NCBI GenBank assembly: GCA_900544195.1
Contig: UQUJ01000086.1
Location: 1-8,603, forward strand
DNA length: 8,603 nucleotides
DNA from: an uncultured Alistipes sp.
GTDB lineage: Bacteria; Bacteroidota; Bacteroidia; Bacteroidales; UBA932
Reading direction: 5' to 3'
In this document: positions 1 to 5,673 of the stretch, in pieces
Numbering within the stretch: position 1 is the stretch's first letter
How the letters are laid out: each line of letters opens with the position of its first letter
Program-made: the position numbers and the translations under genes
Notes under the pieces: model-generated
The model's input: only the letters and a program-made list of their open reading frames with translations
The model's database searches: none
Told to the model about the DNA's origin: nothing

Positions 1-23
1 TAGATCTTTTTTCGAAGAAGGAG

Positions 24-38
24 TGTGCCGGTGGCACA
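24..38 (-). terminator. short hairpin downstream of the lipoprotein, possible terminator
   Basis: TGTGCC (24-29) and GGCACA (33-38) form a perfect 6-bp stem with a 3-nt loop, about 125 nt after the lipoprotein stop. Read on the minus strand it is followed by CTCCTTCTTCG, which is only weakly T-rich, so it is a poor intrinsic terminator. The rest of 1-161 shows no supportable gene: the minus-strand frames there have no credible start plus coding content, and no promoter-like TAnnTTTG was seen. It could equally be a chance palindrome. Confidence 0.25.
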
Positions 39-161
39 TGACTGATGAGAAAAGAGACCAGACCGAAAAGATTCCTTAAGACGATGCAGCTTATTTTTTG
101 AAGGTTACTTATTATCGGCAATATGAGACGGATGAGATTGACGGGTCCGATGGATCAACTG

Positions 162-1031
162 TCAATCGCCCCAAATCATGCCATTTTCATCTCCTTCAAC
201 CCCACAATCACACAGGACATCGTAAACTTTTCCGGCTTCCACACTCTTGGTCTCGGAAATATCGATCATCTTCTCAAATGAATCAAAAGAACCAAAAGTA
301 AAAATCCCTTTTCCCTCAGGACGATATTTGATGGCAGGAACAATGACATACCTATATCCTACCGAGCCTTTATCCTTTACCGCAGAACCAGCCTCAACAG
401 GTGTCTTAAGAGTGATCGAAAGAGTGACCTGACCACTATTCCCCTCTATAATGCCGGTACCTGCGAATTCATCACTCACCTTTGCCTTCGAAAAAATCAG
501 TCTCACCTTATTCACCTGATTAATCGTATGATTCACGCACTTAAGCCTGAGTATGGCACAATTATGCTTGAACGCGAATGAAAGGACACCATTGTTCAAT
601 TCTGAAGTGGCGCTCATCACATCGTAGGCCGAAAGATTCTCCTGAGAGCCATTCTGGGCGCTGAAGTCAATGCTGATCTTCCCATCAGCGTCCAATGTGG
701 CTTTGGAACCGTACAAACCCTTGAACGAAGTAGCCGCAGAGACACCTTCTGGCACACTCTCCGCCATGAAAGACGTGCCTTCGGCGGTTTTCGAGAATGT
801 TACAGGTGACTTTCCTCCCTCATAATACGCCTTGAAAGACTCATTCGCATCCCATGAAACCTTTACCGGGACTTTCTCGCCATAGTTCCCGATCTCATAC
901 GACGTCCTTGTCGCCGATGAAATGTAGGCATTGGCTTGCAGAGTGCTTTCCGTGCTGGTTACACCTTCCTTATTACATGCCACAACTGAAAGTATGGCAA
1001 AAAAGATAGCGGACAAATAAACACTTTTCAT
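162..1031 (-). CDS. fimbrillin-like surface lipoprotein (FimA/Mfa-like family)
   Basis: This is a 289-residue predicted lipoprotein. The N-terminus is a lipoprotein signal: MK, a hydrophobic core (YLSAIFFAILSVV, about residues 5-17) and a lipobox SVVAC with the modified cysteine at residue 19. Residue +2 is Asn, and in Bacteroidota such proteins are commonly surface exposed. An ATRTSYE segment near residues 40-46 and a C-terminal IWGD ending are typical of the Bacteroidales fimbrillin-like (Mfa_like/FimA) group; the body is beta-rich and Ser/Thr/Gly-rich, as in these pilus or adhesin subunits. The start chosen is the ATG at 1031; an in-frame TTG at 1043 would overlap the preceding stop and only adds MLSI. 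It lies 12 nt after a 50-residue micro-protein and is probably co-transcribed with it. Family assignment is by overall pattern; whether it is a shaft, anchor or tip subunit, or a stand-alone lipoprotein, cannot be told. Confidence 0.8.
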   Translation of the reverse strand: MKSVYLSAIFFAILSVVACNKEGVTSTESTLQANAYISSATRTSYEIGNYGEKVPVKVSWDANESFKAYYEGGKSPVTFSKTAEGTSFMAESVPEGVSAATSFKGLYGSKATLDADGKISIDFSAQNGSQENLSAYDVMSATSELNNGVLSFAFKHNCAILRLKCVNHTINQVNKVRLIFSKAKVSDEFAGTGIIEGNSGQVTLSITLKTPVEAGSAVKDKGSVGYRYVIVPAIKYRPEGKGIFTFGSFDSFEKMIDISETKSVEAGKVYDVLCDCGVEGDENGMIWGD

Positions 1032-1043
1032 AATACTCAACAA

Positions 1044-1196
1044 TTAATTAAGATCGCCACCATACTCAAAATCTTCCGGATCATTAGAAACCCCACTGGT
1101 ACAGAAAGGAGCCTCTGAAATAAGATTCAAGACACTCATTGACGGTGCCTCATACGATGTCTTTTCAGACTCCAGTTGAAAAACATTCTTTGTCAT
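1044..1196 (-). CDS. 50-residue Bacteroidales micro-protein upstream of the fimbrillin-like gene
   Basis: A complete small ORF begins with ATG at 1196 and ends with TAA at 1044-1046, 12 nt before the lipoprotein ATG. It encodes 50 residues (MTKNVFQLES at the start, YEAPSMSVLNL at 15-25, SEAP at 27-30, a Cys-Thr-Ser-Gly at 32-35, and an acidic, Gly-containing tail ending EYGGDLN). The pattern of a short basic/polar start, a Y-x-A-P motif, a V-L-x-L segment, an SG step and an acidic Gly-rich tail is common in small Bacteroidales proteins of unknown function next to fimbrillin-like or other secreted genes (recognised from memory). A Bacteroidota promoter sits about 30 nt upstream. There is no signal peptide or membrane helix, so it is probably cytosolic or a peptide processed by an unknown route. 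No function is assigned. The coding call rests on the motif, promoter and operon spacing. Confidence 0.7.
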   Translation of the reverse strand: MTKNVFQLESEKTSYEAPSMSVLNLISEAPFCTSGVSNDPEDFEYGGDLN

Positions 1197-1224
1197 ATTT
1201 TTAAATTTTATGTTACACTTGCCA

Positions 1225-1257
1225 CAAAGTTATGCTTCCCGCGGCCTTTACGCCAAT
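1225..1257 (-). promoter_or_regulatory. Bacteroidota-type promoter for the micro-protein/lipoprotein unit
   Basis: On the minus strand TAACTTTG (1225-1232) matches the Bacteroidota -7 consensus TAnnTTTG exactly. ATTG (1254-1257), 21 nt upstream, is an acceptable -33 element. Transcription would start near 1218, giving a leader of roughly 20 nt before the ATG at 1196. The -33 element lies inside the proximal copy of a duplicated sequence element, so a protein bound there could block or recruit the sigma factor. Confidence 0.6.
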
Positions 1258-1386
1258 TTTCCCGTGTAAAATTGTGTTACTTTAAAAGGCACGCGACTGA
1301 TTATCCGACAGTTACAACAGGCGAGACAGGGTACATGCCCCCATGCCGTCCAAAATGAAACCTTGACGGCAATTCTGTTACTTTAA
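1245..1386. repeat. duplicated two-part element in the regulator/micro-protein intergenic region
   Basis: On the plus strand the distal copy reads CCTTGACGGCAATT (1361-1374) followed immediately by CTGTTACTTTAA (1375-1386). The proximal copy reads CCTTTACGCCAATT (1245-1258), then a 15-nt insertion ending in ATT, then GTGTTACTTTAA (1274-1285). Twelve of 14 bases match in the first half and 11 of 12 in the second. The arrangement is a direct repeat about 100-115 bp apart, with the proximal copy overlapping the -33 region of the promoter. Such paired sites are what an AraC-type dimer often uses, so the inference is an operator pair for the neighbouring membrane regulator. Confidence 0.5.
1344..1371. 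repeat. 7-bp inverted repeat with 14-nt loop after the regulator gene
   Basis: TGCCGTC (1344-1350) and GACGGCA (1365-1371) are perfect inverted copies, 45-72 nt after the regulator stop codon. There is no T-run after the stem on the minus strand, so it is a weak terminator at best. It overlaps the distal copy of the duplicated element and may be part of the same binding region. Confidence 0.35.
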
Positions 1387-1415
1387 GCAAGCAATGGAAA
1401 ACTGATGTTATTGAC

Positions 1416-2507
1416 TCAGAACAACTTCTTCACCCGGGAGGAGACTTCCTCACTGATCTCTCCAACGGACTTTCTCGCCTTGTAGAAAGTCACCCTGGAA
1501 GTAAAGCCCGACTCTGACGCGATCAAATCCTGTATCGCATCCGGGTTGCTCAGTTTGTACAACCGAGCATATTCAAGACGGAACATGTTCACGAGACGAT
1601 AGTACCCATAGAGAGTGATGAACCTGTCTGCCTTCCTGACATTGCCCCGGCTCACTTCCGACAGAACCTCGGTCTTCAACAAATGCGGTTCCTTGAAATG
1701 CCGTCCGATTATGGACAGAACCTCATCCTCGACACTTCCTTCCTCGCAACATAGGTCAGGCGGCGTGCAAATCTCCGTCTGTGACTCCGGAAGCGCGCGG
1801 CCATCCTGCGGATAAAGTATCACACAAAGAATCCAGACAAATACTATGGAATATAAAATGTTCAGCGAGAAAAGCAGCCATGGATTCCTTGTCAGAAACA
1901 GAACCCATCCGGCCAGAATGAAAACAAGAGGCAGGTAAAGGACCTGACGCGCGAATTTCAAAGGGAAATCCTCCGGATTGGAATAGTTATTATTGACGTA
2001 TCGGTCAATGTCACCCTTCAATCTTAAGACTGTCGATCCCGCCATTATCGTCAAGACCATCCCGATAATGGCGGTACCACCAATAATCCATTTTTCATAG
2101 TGAGAACAAAACCGGGGAAAAAGAACCACACCCAGCAGAAAGGCTGAAATCCATGAAAAGGAAAAGCATTGAAAAATCTTCCTCCACGAAGTCCTGCCGA
2201 CAAGATCCCATCGGAAATAGATCCGGTACAGAACCGTCACGGAGAGAGACACATCAATAAGTAACACTGATACCGAGTACGTCATCACCAATGGATCAGA
2301 TGGCCGGAGCACATACGGCAACAAGAAAACCGGCATGGCAAAGAATGCCGCCATCTGCTTTCTGGCCGGATAATAGACAGCCTCATTATCCAGATAACCC
2401 GGACACATGTGGAACCACCTTATCAGAGCGCAGACCAGCCCGGTAACGACGAAGATAATGCACGCGTCTGAAAACAGCGCCGCAGAAGGTAGAGATGAAT
2501 ATGCCAT
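1416..2507 (-). CDS. seven-helix membrane protein with C-terminal AraC-type HTH domain (putative transcriptional regulator)
   Basis: 363 residues from the ATG at 2507. Hydrophobic segments lie at about 11-32, 52-68, 74-95, 114-131, 140-160, 188-206 and 211-232, so roughly seven membrane helices. A polar linker (233-258, with CTPPDLCC) leads to a cytosolic C-terminus (about 258-363). That part follows the AraC pattern in degenerate form: LLKTEVLSEVSRGNVRKADR resembles the first HTH, and EYARLYKLSN...DAIQDLIASESGFTSRVTFYKA resembles the second, including the hallmark GF-x-S-x-x-x-FYK. Membrane-anchored AraC proteins of this shape are common in Bacteroidales and often lie beside fimbrillin-like or secreted-protein genes. 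The start is set just before the first helix; the frame stays open to a TTG at 2588, but that extension is not hydrophobic and passes through the upstream region. It probably controls the micro-protein/lipoprotein unit downstream, in response to an unknown membrane signal. Confidence 0.72.
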   Translation of the reverse strand: MAYSSLPSAALFSDACIIFVVTGLVCALIRWFHMCPGYLDNEAVYYPARKQMAAFFAMPVFLLPYVLRPSDPLVMTYSVSVLLIDVSLSVTVLYRIYFRWDLVGRTSWRKIFQCFSFSWISAFLLGVVLFPRFCSHYEKWIIGGTAIIGMVLTIMAGSTVLRLKGDIDRYVNNNYSNPEDFPLKFARQVLYLPLVFILAGWVLFLTRNPWLLFSLNILYSIVFVWILCVILYPQDGRALPESQTEICTPPDLCCEEGSVEDEVLSIIGRHFKEPHLLKTEVLSEVSRGNVRKADRFITLYGYYRLVNMFRLEYARLYKLSNPDAIQDLIASESGFTSRVTFYKARKSVGEISEEVSSRVKKLF

Positions 2508-2596
2508 TATGTTTCTGTCAATAGAAATGTGCTGCAATTTACTAAAAAAAACGGCAATACAAGCACATCCACGCACAATTCTCCGCAAATTTCAAA
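2508..2596 (-). other. upstream region of the membrane regulator gene
   Basis: No clear TAnnTTTG/TTTG promoter pair was found here. It contains an 8-T run on the minus strand (2544-2551) and a 7-bp inverted repeat, ATGTGCT (2527-2533) with AGCACAT (2562-2568), flanking that run. Without a stable stem just before the T-run it is not a convincing terminator for the arginine operon. The inverted repeat could be a regulator site. Confidence 0.25.
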
Positions 2597-2653
2597 TCAA
2601 TGCGACGGCTCCTGGTCATCCGTCTCGGGGTCTGCCATGATGGTGGCCGGCAT
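2597..2653 (-). pseudogene. relic second copy of the argB 3' end
   Basis: Downstream of the argB stop, 2615-2653 repeats 2685-2725 (the last codons of argB) with three base substitutions and a 2-nt gap. Read on the minus strand it encodes TIMADPETDD again, and all three substitutions are third-position and synonymous (Ala GCC/GCA, Thr ACC/ACG, Asp GAC/GAT). The copy then continues with QEPSH and a TGA at 2597-2599. The 2-nt gap breaks the frame relative to the upstream argB homology. No kinase body precedes it, so it cannot be a working gene. The 18-codon ORF starting at 2653 is probably incidental. Confidence 0.6.
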
Positions 2654-2681
2654 AAGATACAGACTCCGAGTTATCGTAAAC

Positions 2682-3470
2682 TTAGTCGTCGGTCTCGGGG
2701 TCGGCCATGATGGTGGTGCCGGCATTCAGGGCGGAGGCGGAGGTGATGACCACACGGGAGACACCGGAGTTGATGGCTTCGAAGGCGTTCTGGAGTTTCG
2801 GGATCATTCCCTCGGAGATGGTGCCGTCGGCGACCATCGGGGCGAAATCGGAACTGGTTATGGTCGGAATCACGCTCGACGGGTCGTTCAGGTCCTTCAT
2901 CACGCCCGGAGTGGACGAGCAATATGTCAGGGTCACGTCATAGACCGAGGCGAGAGCCTGGGCGACGGACGAGGCGATCGTGTCGGCGTTGGTGTTCAGC
3001 ATCGAGCCTTCCTTGTCATGGGTCAGCGGGGCGAGAACAGGCACGGCACCGGACTCAAGAAGGTTTTCCAAAGCCTTGGCGTTGACGTACTTGATGTCAC
3101 CTACGTAACCGAAGTTGATTGGCTGGACGGGGCGCTTCACACTCATAATCAGATTGAGATCAGCTCCGGTAAGGCCAATGGCGTTGACACCAAGGGCTTG
3201 CAGACGCGCAACCAGATTCTTGTTGACAAGTCCGCCGTAAACCATCGTTACCACCTTCAGCATCTCGGCGCTTGTGATCCTGCGGCCATCGATCATCTGA
3301 GTCTCCACGCCCAGTCTGGCCGCCATCTCAGTGGCGATCTTGCCGCCTCCGTGCACGAGTATCTTTCTGCCCTTGAGGCTTGACAGTGACATCAGGAGGG
3401 ACTGGAGAGACTCCTCGTTCTCCACTATGGCTCCCCCCACCTTAATTATATTCAATGAATCCTTTATCAT
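2682..3470 (-). CDS. argB: N-acetyl/N-succinylglutamate kinase (ArgB)
   Basis: 262 residues, amino-acid kinase fold. It phosphorylates the gamma-carboxylate of N-acylglutamate with ATP, the second step of arginine synthesis, in the cytosol. Visible motifs: K10 in IIKVGGA (phosphate binding), HGGG at 40-43, TGADLN at 101-106 (acyl-glutamate site region), LNTNADTIA at 158-166 and GMIPKLQNA at 221-229 with the conserved Lys225. The length equals the short E. coli-type enzyme. It lacks the N-terminal helix found in arginine-inhibited hexameric kinases, so direct feedback inhibition is less likely (inference). The start is the ATG at 3470, just before the first strand; the frame is open to 3542 but that part is the intergenic repeat. 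It is last in the operon, 119 nt after argF'. Given the succinyl-specific ArgF', the natural substrate is probably N-succinylglutamate. Confidence 0.93.
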   Translation of the reverse strand: MIKDSLNIIKVGGAIVENEESLQSLLMSLSSLKGRKILVHGGGKIATEMAARLGVETQMIDGRRITSAEMLKVVTMVYGGLVNKNLVARLQALGVNAIGLTGADLNLIMSVKRPVQPINFGYVGDIKYVNAKALENLLESGAVPVLAPLTHDKEGSMLNTNADTIASSVAQALASVYDVTLTYCSSTPGVMKDLNDPSSVIPTITSSDFAPMVADGTISEGMIPKLQNAFEAINSGVSRVVITSASALNAGTTIMADPETDD

Positions 3471-3482
3471 ATTCGTTTTTCT

Positions 3483-3490
3483 CAAAATTA
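3483..3490 (-). promoter_or_regulatory. -7-like element just upstream of argB
   Basis: TAATTTTG on the minus strand matches TAnnTTTG exactly, 12 nt upstream of the argB ATG. No TTTG is found at the expected 19-21 nt further upstream, and the leader would be only about 6 nt. It may be a chance match or a weak internal promoter overlapping the repeat cluster. Confidence 0.25.
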
Positions 3491-3572
3491 TTTCCGTACA
3501 CCAAAGAGGCTTTTCCTGTACCAAACGATGACAAAAGGCCATTTGGTACAGGAGAGGCCCCTTTCCTGTACC
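3491..3572. repeat. cluster of CCTGTACC/GGTACAGG repeats between argF' and argB
   Basis: Three good copies and one degraded copy of a short element fill the operon's only large gap. On the plus strand: CCGTACACCAAAG (3494-3506, degraded), TCCTGTACCAAA (3514-3525), its exact inverse TTTGGTACAGGA (3542-3553), and TTTCCTGTACC (3562-3572). The middle pair forms a 12-bp perfect stem that continues imperfectly to 23 bp (20 of 23 matching, 3503-3525 with 3542-3564) around a 16-nt loop. The third and fourth copies can instead pair through 9 bp (3545-3553 with 3564-3572). The two hairpins share one arm and exclude each other. Possible roles: operon attenuation or mRNA processing, a repressor array, or a dispersed REP-like palindrome. 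Confidence 0.65.
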
Positions 3573-3589
3573 GTTTCCGCAACAAAGTC

Positions 3590-4540
3590 TTACTGCAGAT
3601 CCTCCAGCATCCTTTTCATCACCACCTGGGCGGAGACGACACGGTTGGCGGCCTCCGGAATCACGATGCTGCGAGGGGAATCAATCACCTCGTCCGTCAC
3701 GATCATATTCCTTCTCACCGGGAGGCAGTGCATGAAGTACGCGTTGTCGGTGACGGCCATCTGGCGCGCCCCGACTGTCCATGCACGGTCCTGACTGAGG
3801 ATCTGGCCGTAGTGTGAGACGGAGGACCAGTTCTTGGCATAGATGAAGTCCGCACCCTCAAAGGCCTTCATCTGGTCGTACTCCACACGGGCATCGCCGA
3901 CGAACTGAGGATCAAGCTCGTAGCCTTCCGGATGGGTGATGACGAAATCCACATCGGCGGCATTCATCCACTCGGCGAACGAGTTAGGCACAGCCTGAGG
4001 CAGCGCACGCGGATGCGGAGCCCAGGTCAGGACCACCTTCGGACGCGCCACGCTTTTATATTCATTGATCGTTATGAGGTCGGCGAAGGCCTGGCACGGA
4101 TGGACGGTGGCTGATTCGAGGCTGATGACAGGTTTGCCGGAATATTCGATGAACTGCCTGAGAATGGTCTCGTTGTAGTCGAAGGACTTGTCCTTCAGGC
4201 CGGCGAACGAGCGCACTCCGATGATGTCACAGTAGCTGCCGATGACAGGGATCGCCTCACGCAGATGCTCCGGCTTGTCGCCGTCCATCACCACGCCCAT
4301 CTCGGTCTCAAGTTTCCAGCTGTCGCCGTTGACATTGAGGACTATCGTGTTCATTCCCAGATTCATGGCCGCCTTCTGGCTGCTCAGGCGGGTGCGCAGG
4401 CTGCTGTTGAAGAAAATCAGAATGATCGTCTTGTTCCTGCCCAGATTCTGCCATGCGAACGGGGTCGCCTTGACCTGCTTCGCCTCCTCAAGCGCCTTGC
4501 CGAGGTCGCCTATGTCACCTACGTGAAAAAAACTTCTCAT
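3590..4540 (-). CDS. argF': N-succinylornithine carbamoyltransferase
   Basis: 316 residues, aspartate/ornithine carbamoyltransferase superfamily. It transfers the carbamoyl group of carbamoyl phosphate to the delta-amine of N-succinylornithine, giving N-succinylcitrulline. Carbamoyl-phosphate motif SLRTR is at 47-51 (S-x-R-T-R of the family), HPCQ at 147-150, and HCLPVRR at 271-277. The specificity loop reads MDGDKPEHL with Pro90. In the characterised pair, B. fragilis succinylornithine transcarbamylase has Pro90, while Xanthomonas acetylornithine transcarbamylase has Glu92, and swapping this residue swaps substrate. Large parts recall the B. fragilis enzyme (from memory), including WAPHPRALPQAVPNSFAEWM and the YAKNW segment, so the succinyl type is favoured strongly over ordinary OTCase. 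Its ATG overlaps the argD TGA as ATGA, implying translational coupling. Confidence 0.93.
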   Translation of the reverse strand: MRSFFHVGDIGDLGKALEEAKQVKATPFAWQNLGRNKTIILIFFNSSLRTRLSSQKAAMNLGMNTIVLNVNGDSWKLETEMGVVMDGDKPEHLREAIPVIGSYCDIIGVRSFAGLKDKSFDYNETILRQFIEYSGKPVISLESATVHPCQAFADLITINEYKSVARPKVVLTWAPHPRALPQAVPNSFAEWMNAADVDFVITHPEGYELDPQFVGDARVEYDQMKAFEGADFIYAKNWSSVSHYGQILSQDRAWTVGARQMAVTDNAYFMHCLPVRRNMIVTDEVIDSPRSIVIPEAANRVVSAQVVMKRMLEDLQ

Positions 4541-5658
4541 AATACTTCCTTCAATGCGTCAATGAATATGTCAACGTCCGCCTTGGTGAGTGTGAGCGGG
4601 GCAAGAAGGCGGATCATATTCTTGCCGGAAACGCCTGTGAATACGTGTTTTTCGTAGAGGAGGCGGCCTCTGATCCCGGCGATCGGTTCATTGAATTCTA
4701 TGCCGACCATGAGTCCGCGGCCACGCACCTCCCTGATTCTCGGAGAGGCCGGAATGGAATTCTTCAGATACTCTCCTACCTCAAAAGCGTTCGCAACGAG
4801 ATTCTCTTCCTTGAATATGTCAGCGACGGCGTTTGCCGCGGCCATCGCGAGGTAATTGCCTCCGAATGTGGTGCCTAGCATTCCCTTTGTGGCCTCGAAC
4901 TCAGGAGAGATGAGGACTCCGCCGATCGGGAAACCGTTCGCCATTCCCTTGGCCATCGTGACGATGTCCGGCTTGATTCCGGCCCATTGGTGGGCGAAGA
5001 ACCTGCCGCTGCGGCCGTAGCCGCTCTGGATCTCGTCCAGAATCAGCACCACGCCGGCTTCCTTGGTGGCCTGACGAAGGTCTCTCATGAACCGGTCATC
5101 AGGGATGACGATACCGCCGACCCCCTGGATGCCTTCGATGATCACGCCCGCGACATCGCCTTTGACCAGTTCAGCCTTCACCGCCTCTATGTCATTCAGA
5201 GGCAGGAAAGTGACATTGTGATGCGAGTTGAACGGCGCTGAATACTTAGGATTGTCAGTGACGGCCACCGCTCCGGAGGTCCTTCCGTGGAAGGCTCCCT
5301 TGAACGCGATCATCCTGTCCTTTCCGGTGTGGAAAGAGGCCAGTTTGAGGGCGTTCTCATTGGCCTCCGCTCCTGAGTTGATCAGGAAGAGGGAGTAATC
5401 CTGTAGTCCGGATAGTTCACCGATCTTTCCGGCCAGCTCGACCTGAAGCGGATTCTTCACGCTGTTGGAGTAGAAGCCGATCTTGTTCAGCTGGTCGGTT
5501 ATGGCAGCCACGTATTTCGGGTGACAGTGGCCGACCGAGATGACGGCGTGGCCTCCGTAGAGGTCGAGATATTCCTGACCCTTGTCATCCCAGATTCTGG
5601 TGCCTTGGGCACTGACGGGAGTCACGTCAAAGAGACTATATACGTCGAATAGTGTCAT
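4537..5658 (-). CDS. argD: N-acyl(succinyl)ornithine aminotransferase (ArgD)
   Basis: 373 residues, class III PLP-dependent aminotransferase. It moves the amino group of glutamate onto N-acylglutamate semialdehyde to form N-acylornithine. Visible family features: NSGAEAN at 94-100 (PLP phosphate), AFHGRT at 122-127, LDEIQSGYGRSG at 207-218 with the PLP-pyridine Asp208, the Schiff-base lysine Lys237 in TMAKGMANG, and TFGGN at 264-268. The length is slightly shorter than the roughly 400-residue E. coli enzyme, mostly at the N-terminus. It begins 15 nt after argC and its stop overlaps the argF' start. In this operon the acyl group is expected to be succinyl; related enzymes accept several N-acylornithines, so the sequence alone does not prove it. 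Confidence 0.93.
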   Translation of the reverse strand: MTLFDVYSLFDVTPVSAQGTRIWDDKGQEYLDLYGGHAVISVGHCHPKYVAAITDQLNKIGFYSNSVKNPLQVELAGKIGELSGLQDYSLFLINSGAEANENALKLASFHTGKDRMIAFKGAFHGRTSGAVAVTDNPKYSAPFNSHHNVTFLPLNDIEAVKAELVKGDVAGVIIEGIQGVGGIVIPDDRFMRDLRQATKEAGVVLILDEIQSGYGRSGRFFAHQWAGIKPDIVTMAKGMANGFPIGGVLISPEFEATKGMLGTTFGGNYLAMAAANAVADIFKEENLVANAFEVGEYLKNSIPASPRIREVRGRGLMVGIEFNEPIAGIRGRLLYEKHVFTGVSGKNMIRLLAPLTLTKADVDIFIDALKEVL

Positions 5659-5673
5659 GATTTGATTCGATTG

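Noticed and set aside
1098..1116. GGTACAGAAAGGAGCCTCT inside the micro-protein gene resembles the argF'-argB repeats
   Set aside because: It sits in coding sequence, needs an indel and a substitution to align, and has no inverted partner; most likely chance, though a genome-wide search for the repeat would settle it.
1176..1358. 60-codon plus-strand ORF across the promoter region
   Set aside because: It overlaps the micro-protein start and promoter on the opposite strand, and its product has no protein-like pattern or known motif.
2508..2588. 27-residue N-terminal extension of the membrane regulator to a TTG
   Set aside because: It needs a rare start and adds a non-hydrophobic segment before the first membrane helix; the ATG at 2507 gives a sound topology.
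2529..3383. 284-codon plus-strand ORF opposite argB
   Set aside because: It is antisense to a clearly recognisable argB, its product is low-complexity Gly/His/Asp-rich with no family resemblance, and it arises from the codon bias of argB.
3471..3542. N-terminal extension of ArgB by 24 residues to an upstream ATG
   Set aside because: The extension is encoded by the inverted-repeat cluster, while the ATG at 3470 starts just before the first conserved strand and gives the normal family length.
3491..3572. CRISPR-like array from the repeated CCTGTACC units
   Set aside because: Repeats are about 12 bp, in mixed orientation and unevenly spaced, with no cas genes nearby.
3590..4540. Ordinary ornithine or N-acetylornithine carbamoyltransferase
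   Set aside because: The loop residue is Pro, not the Glu of acetylornithine enzymes, and the overall sequence follows the B. fragilis succinylornithine enzyme rather than OTCase (S-L-R-T-R in place of S-T-R-T-R).
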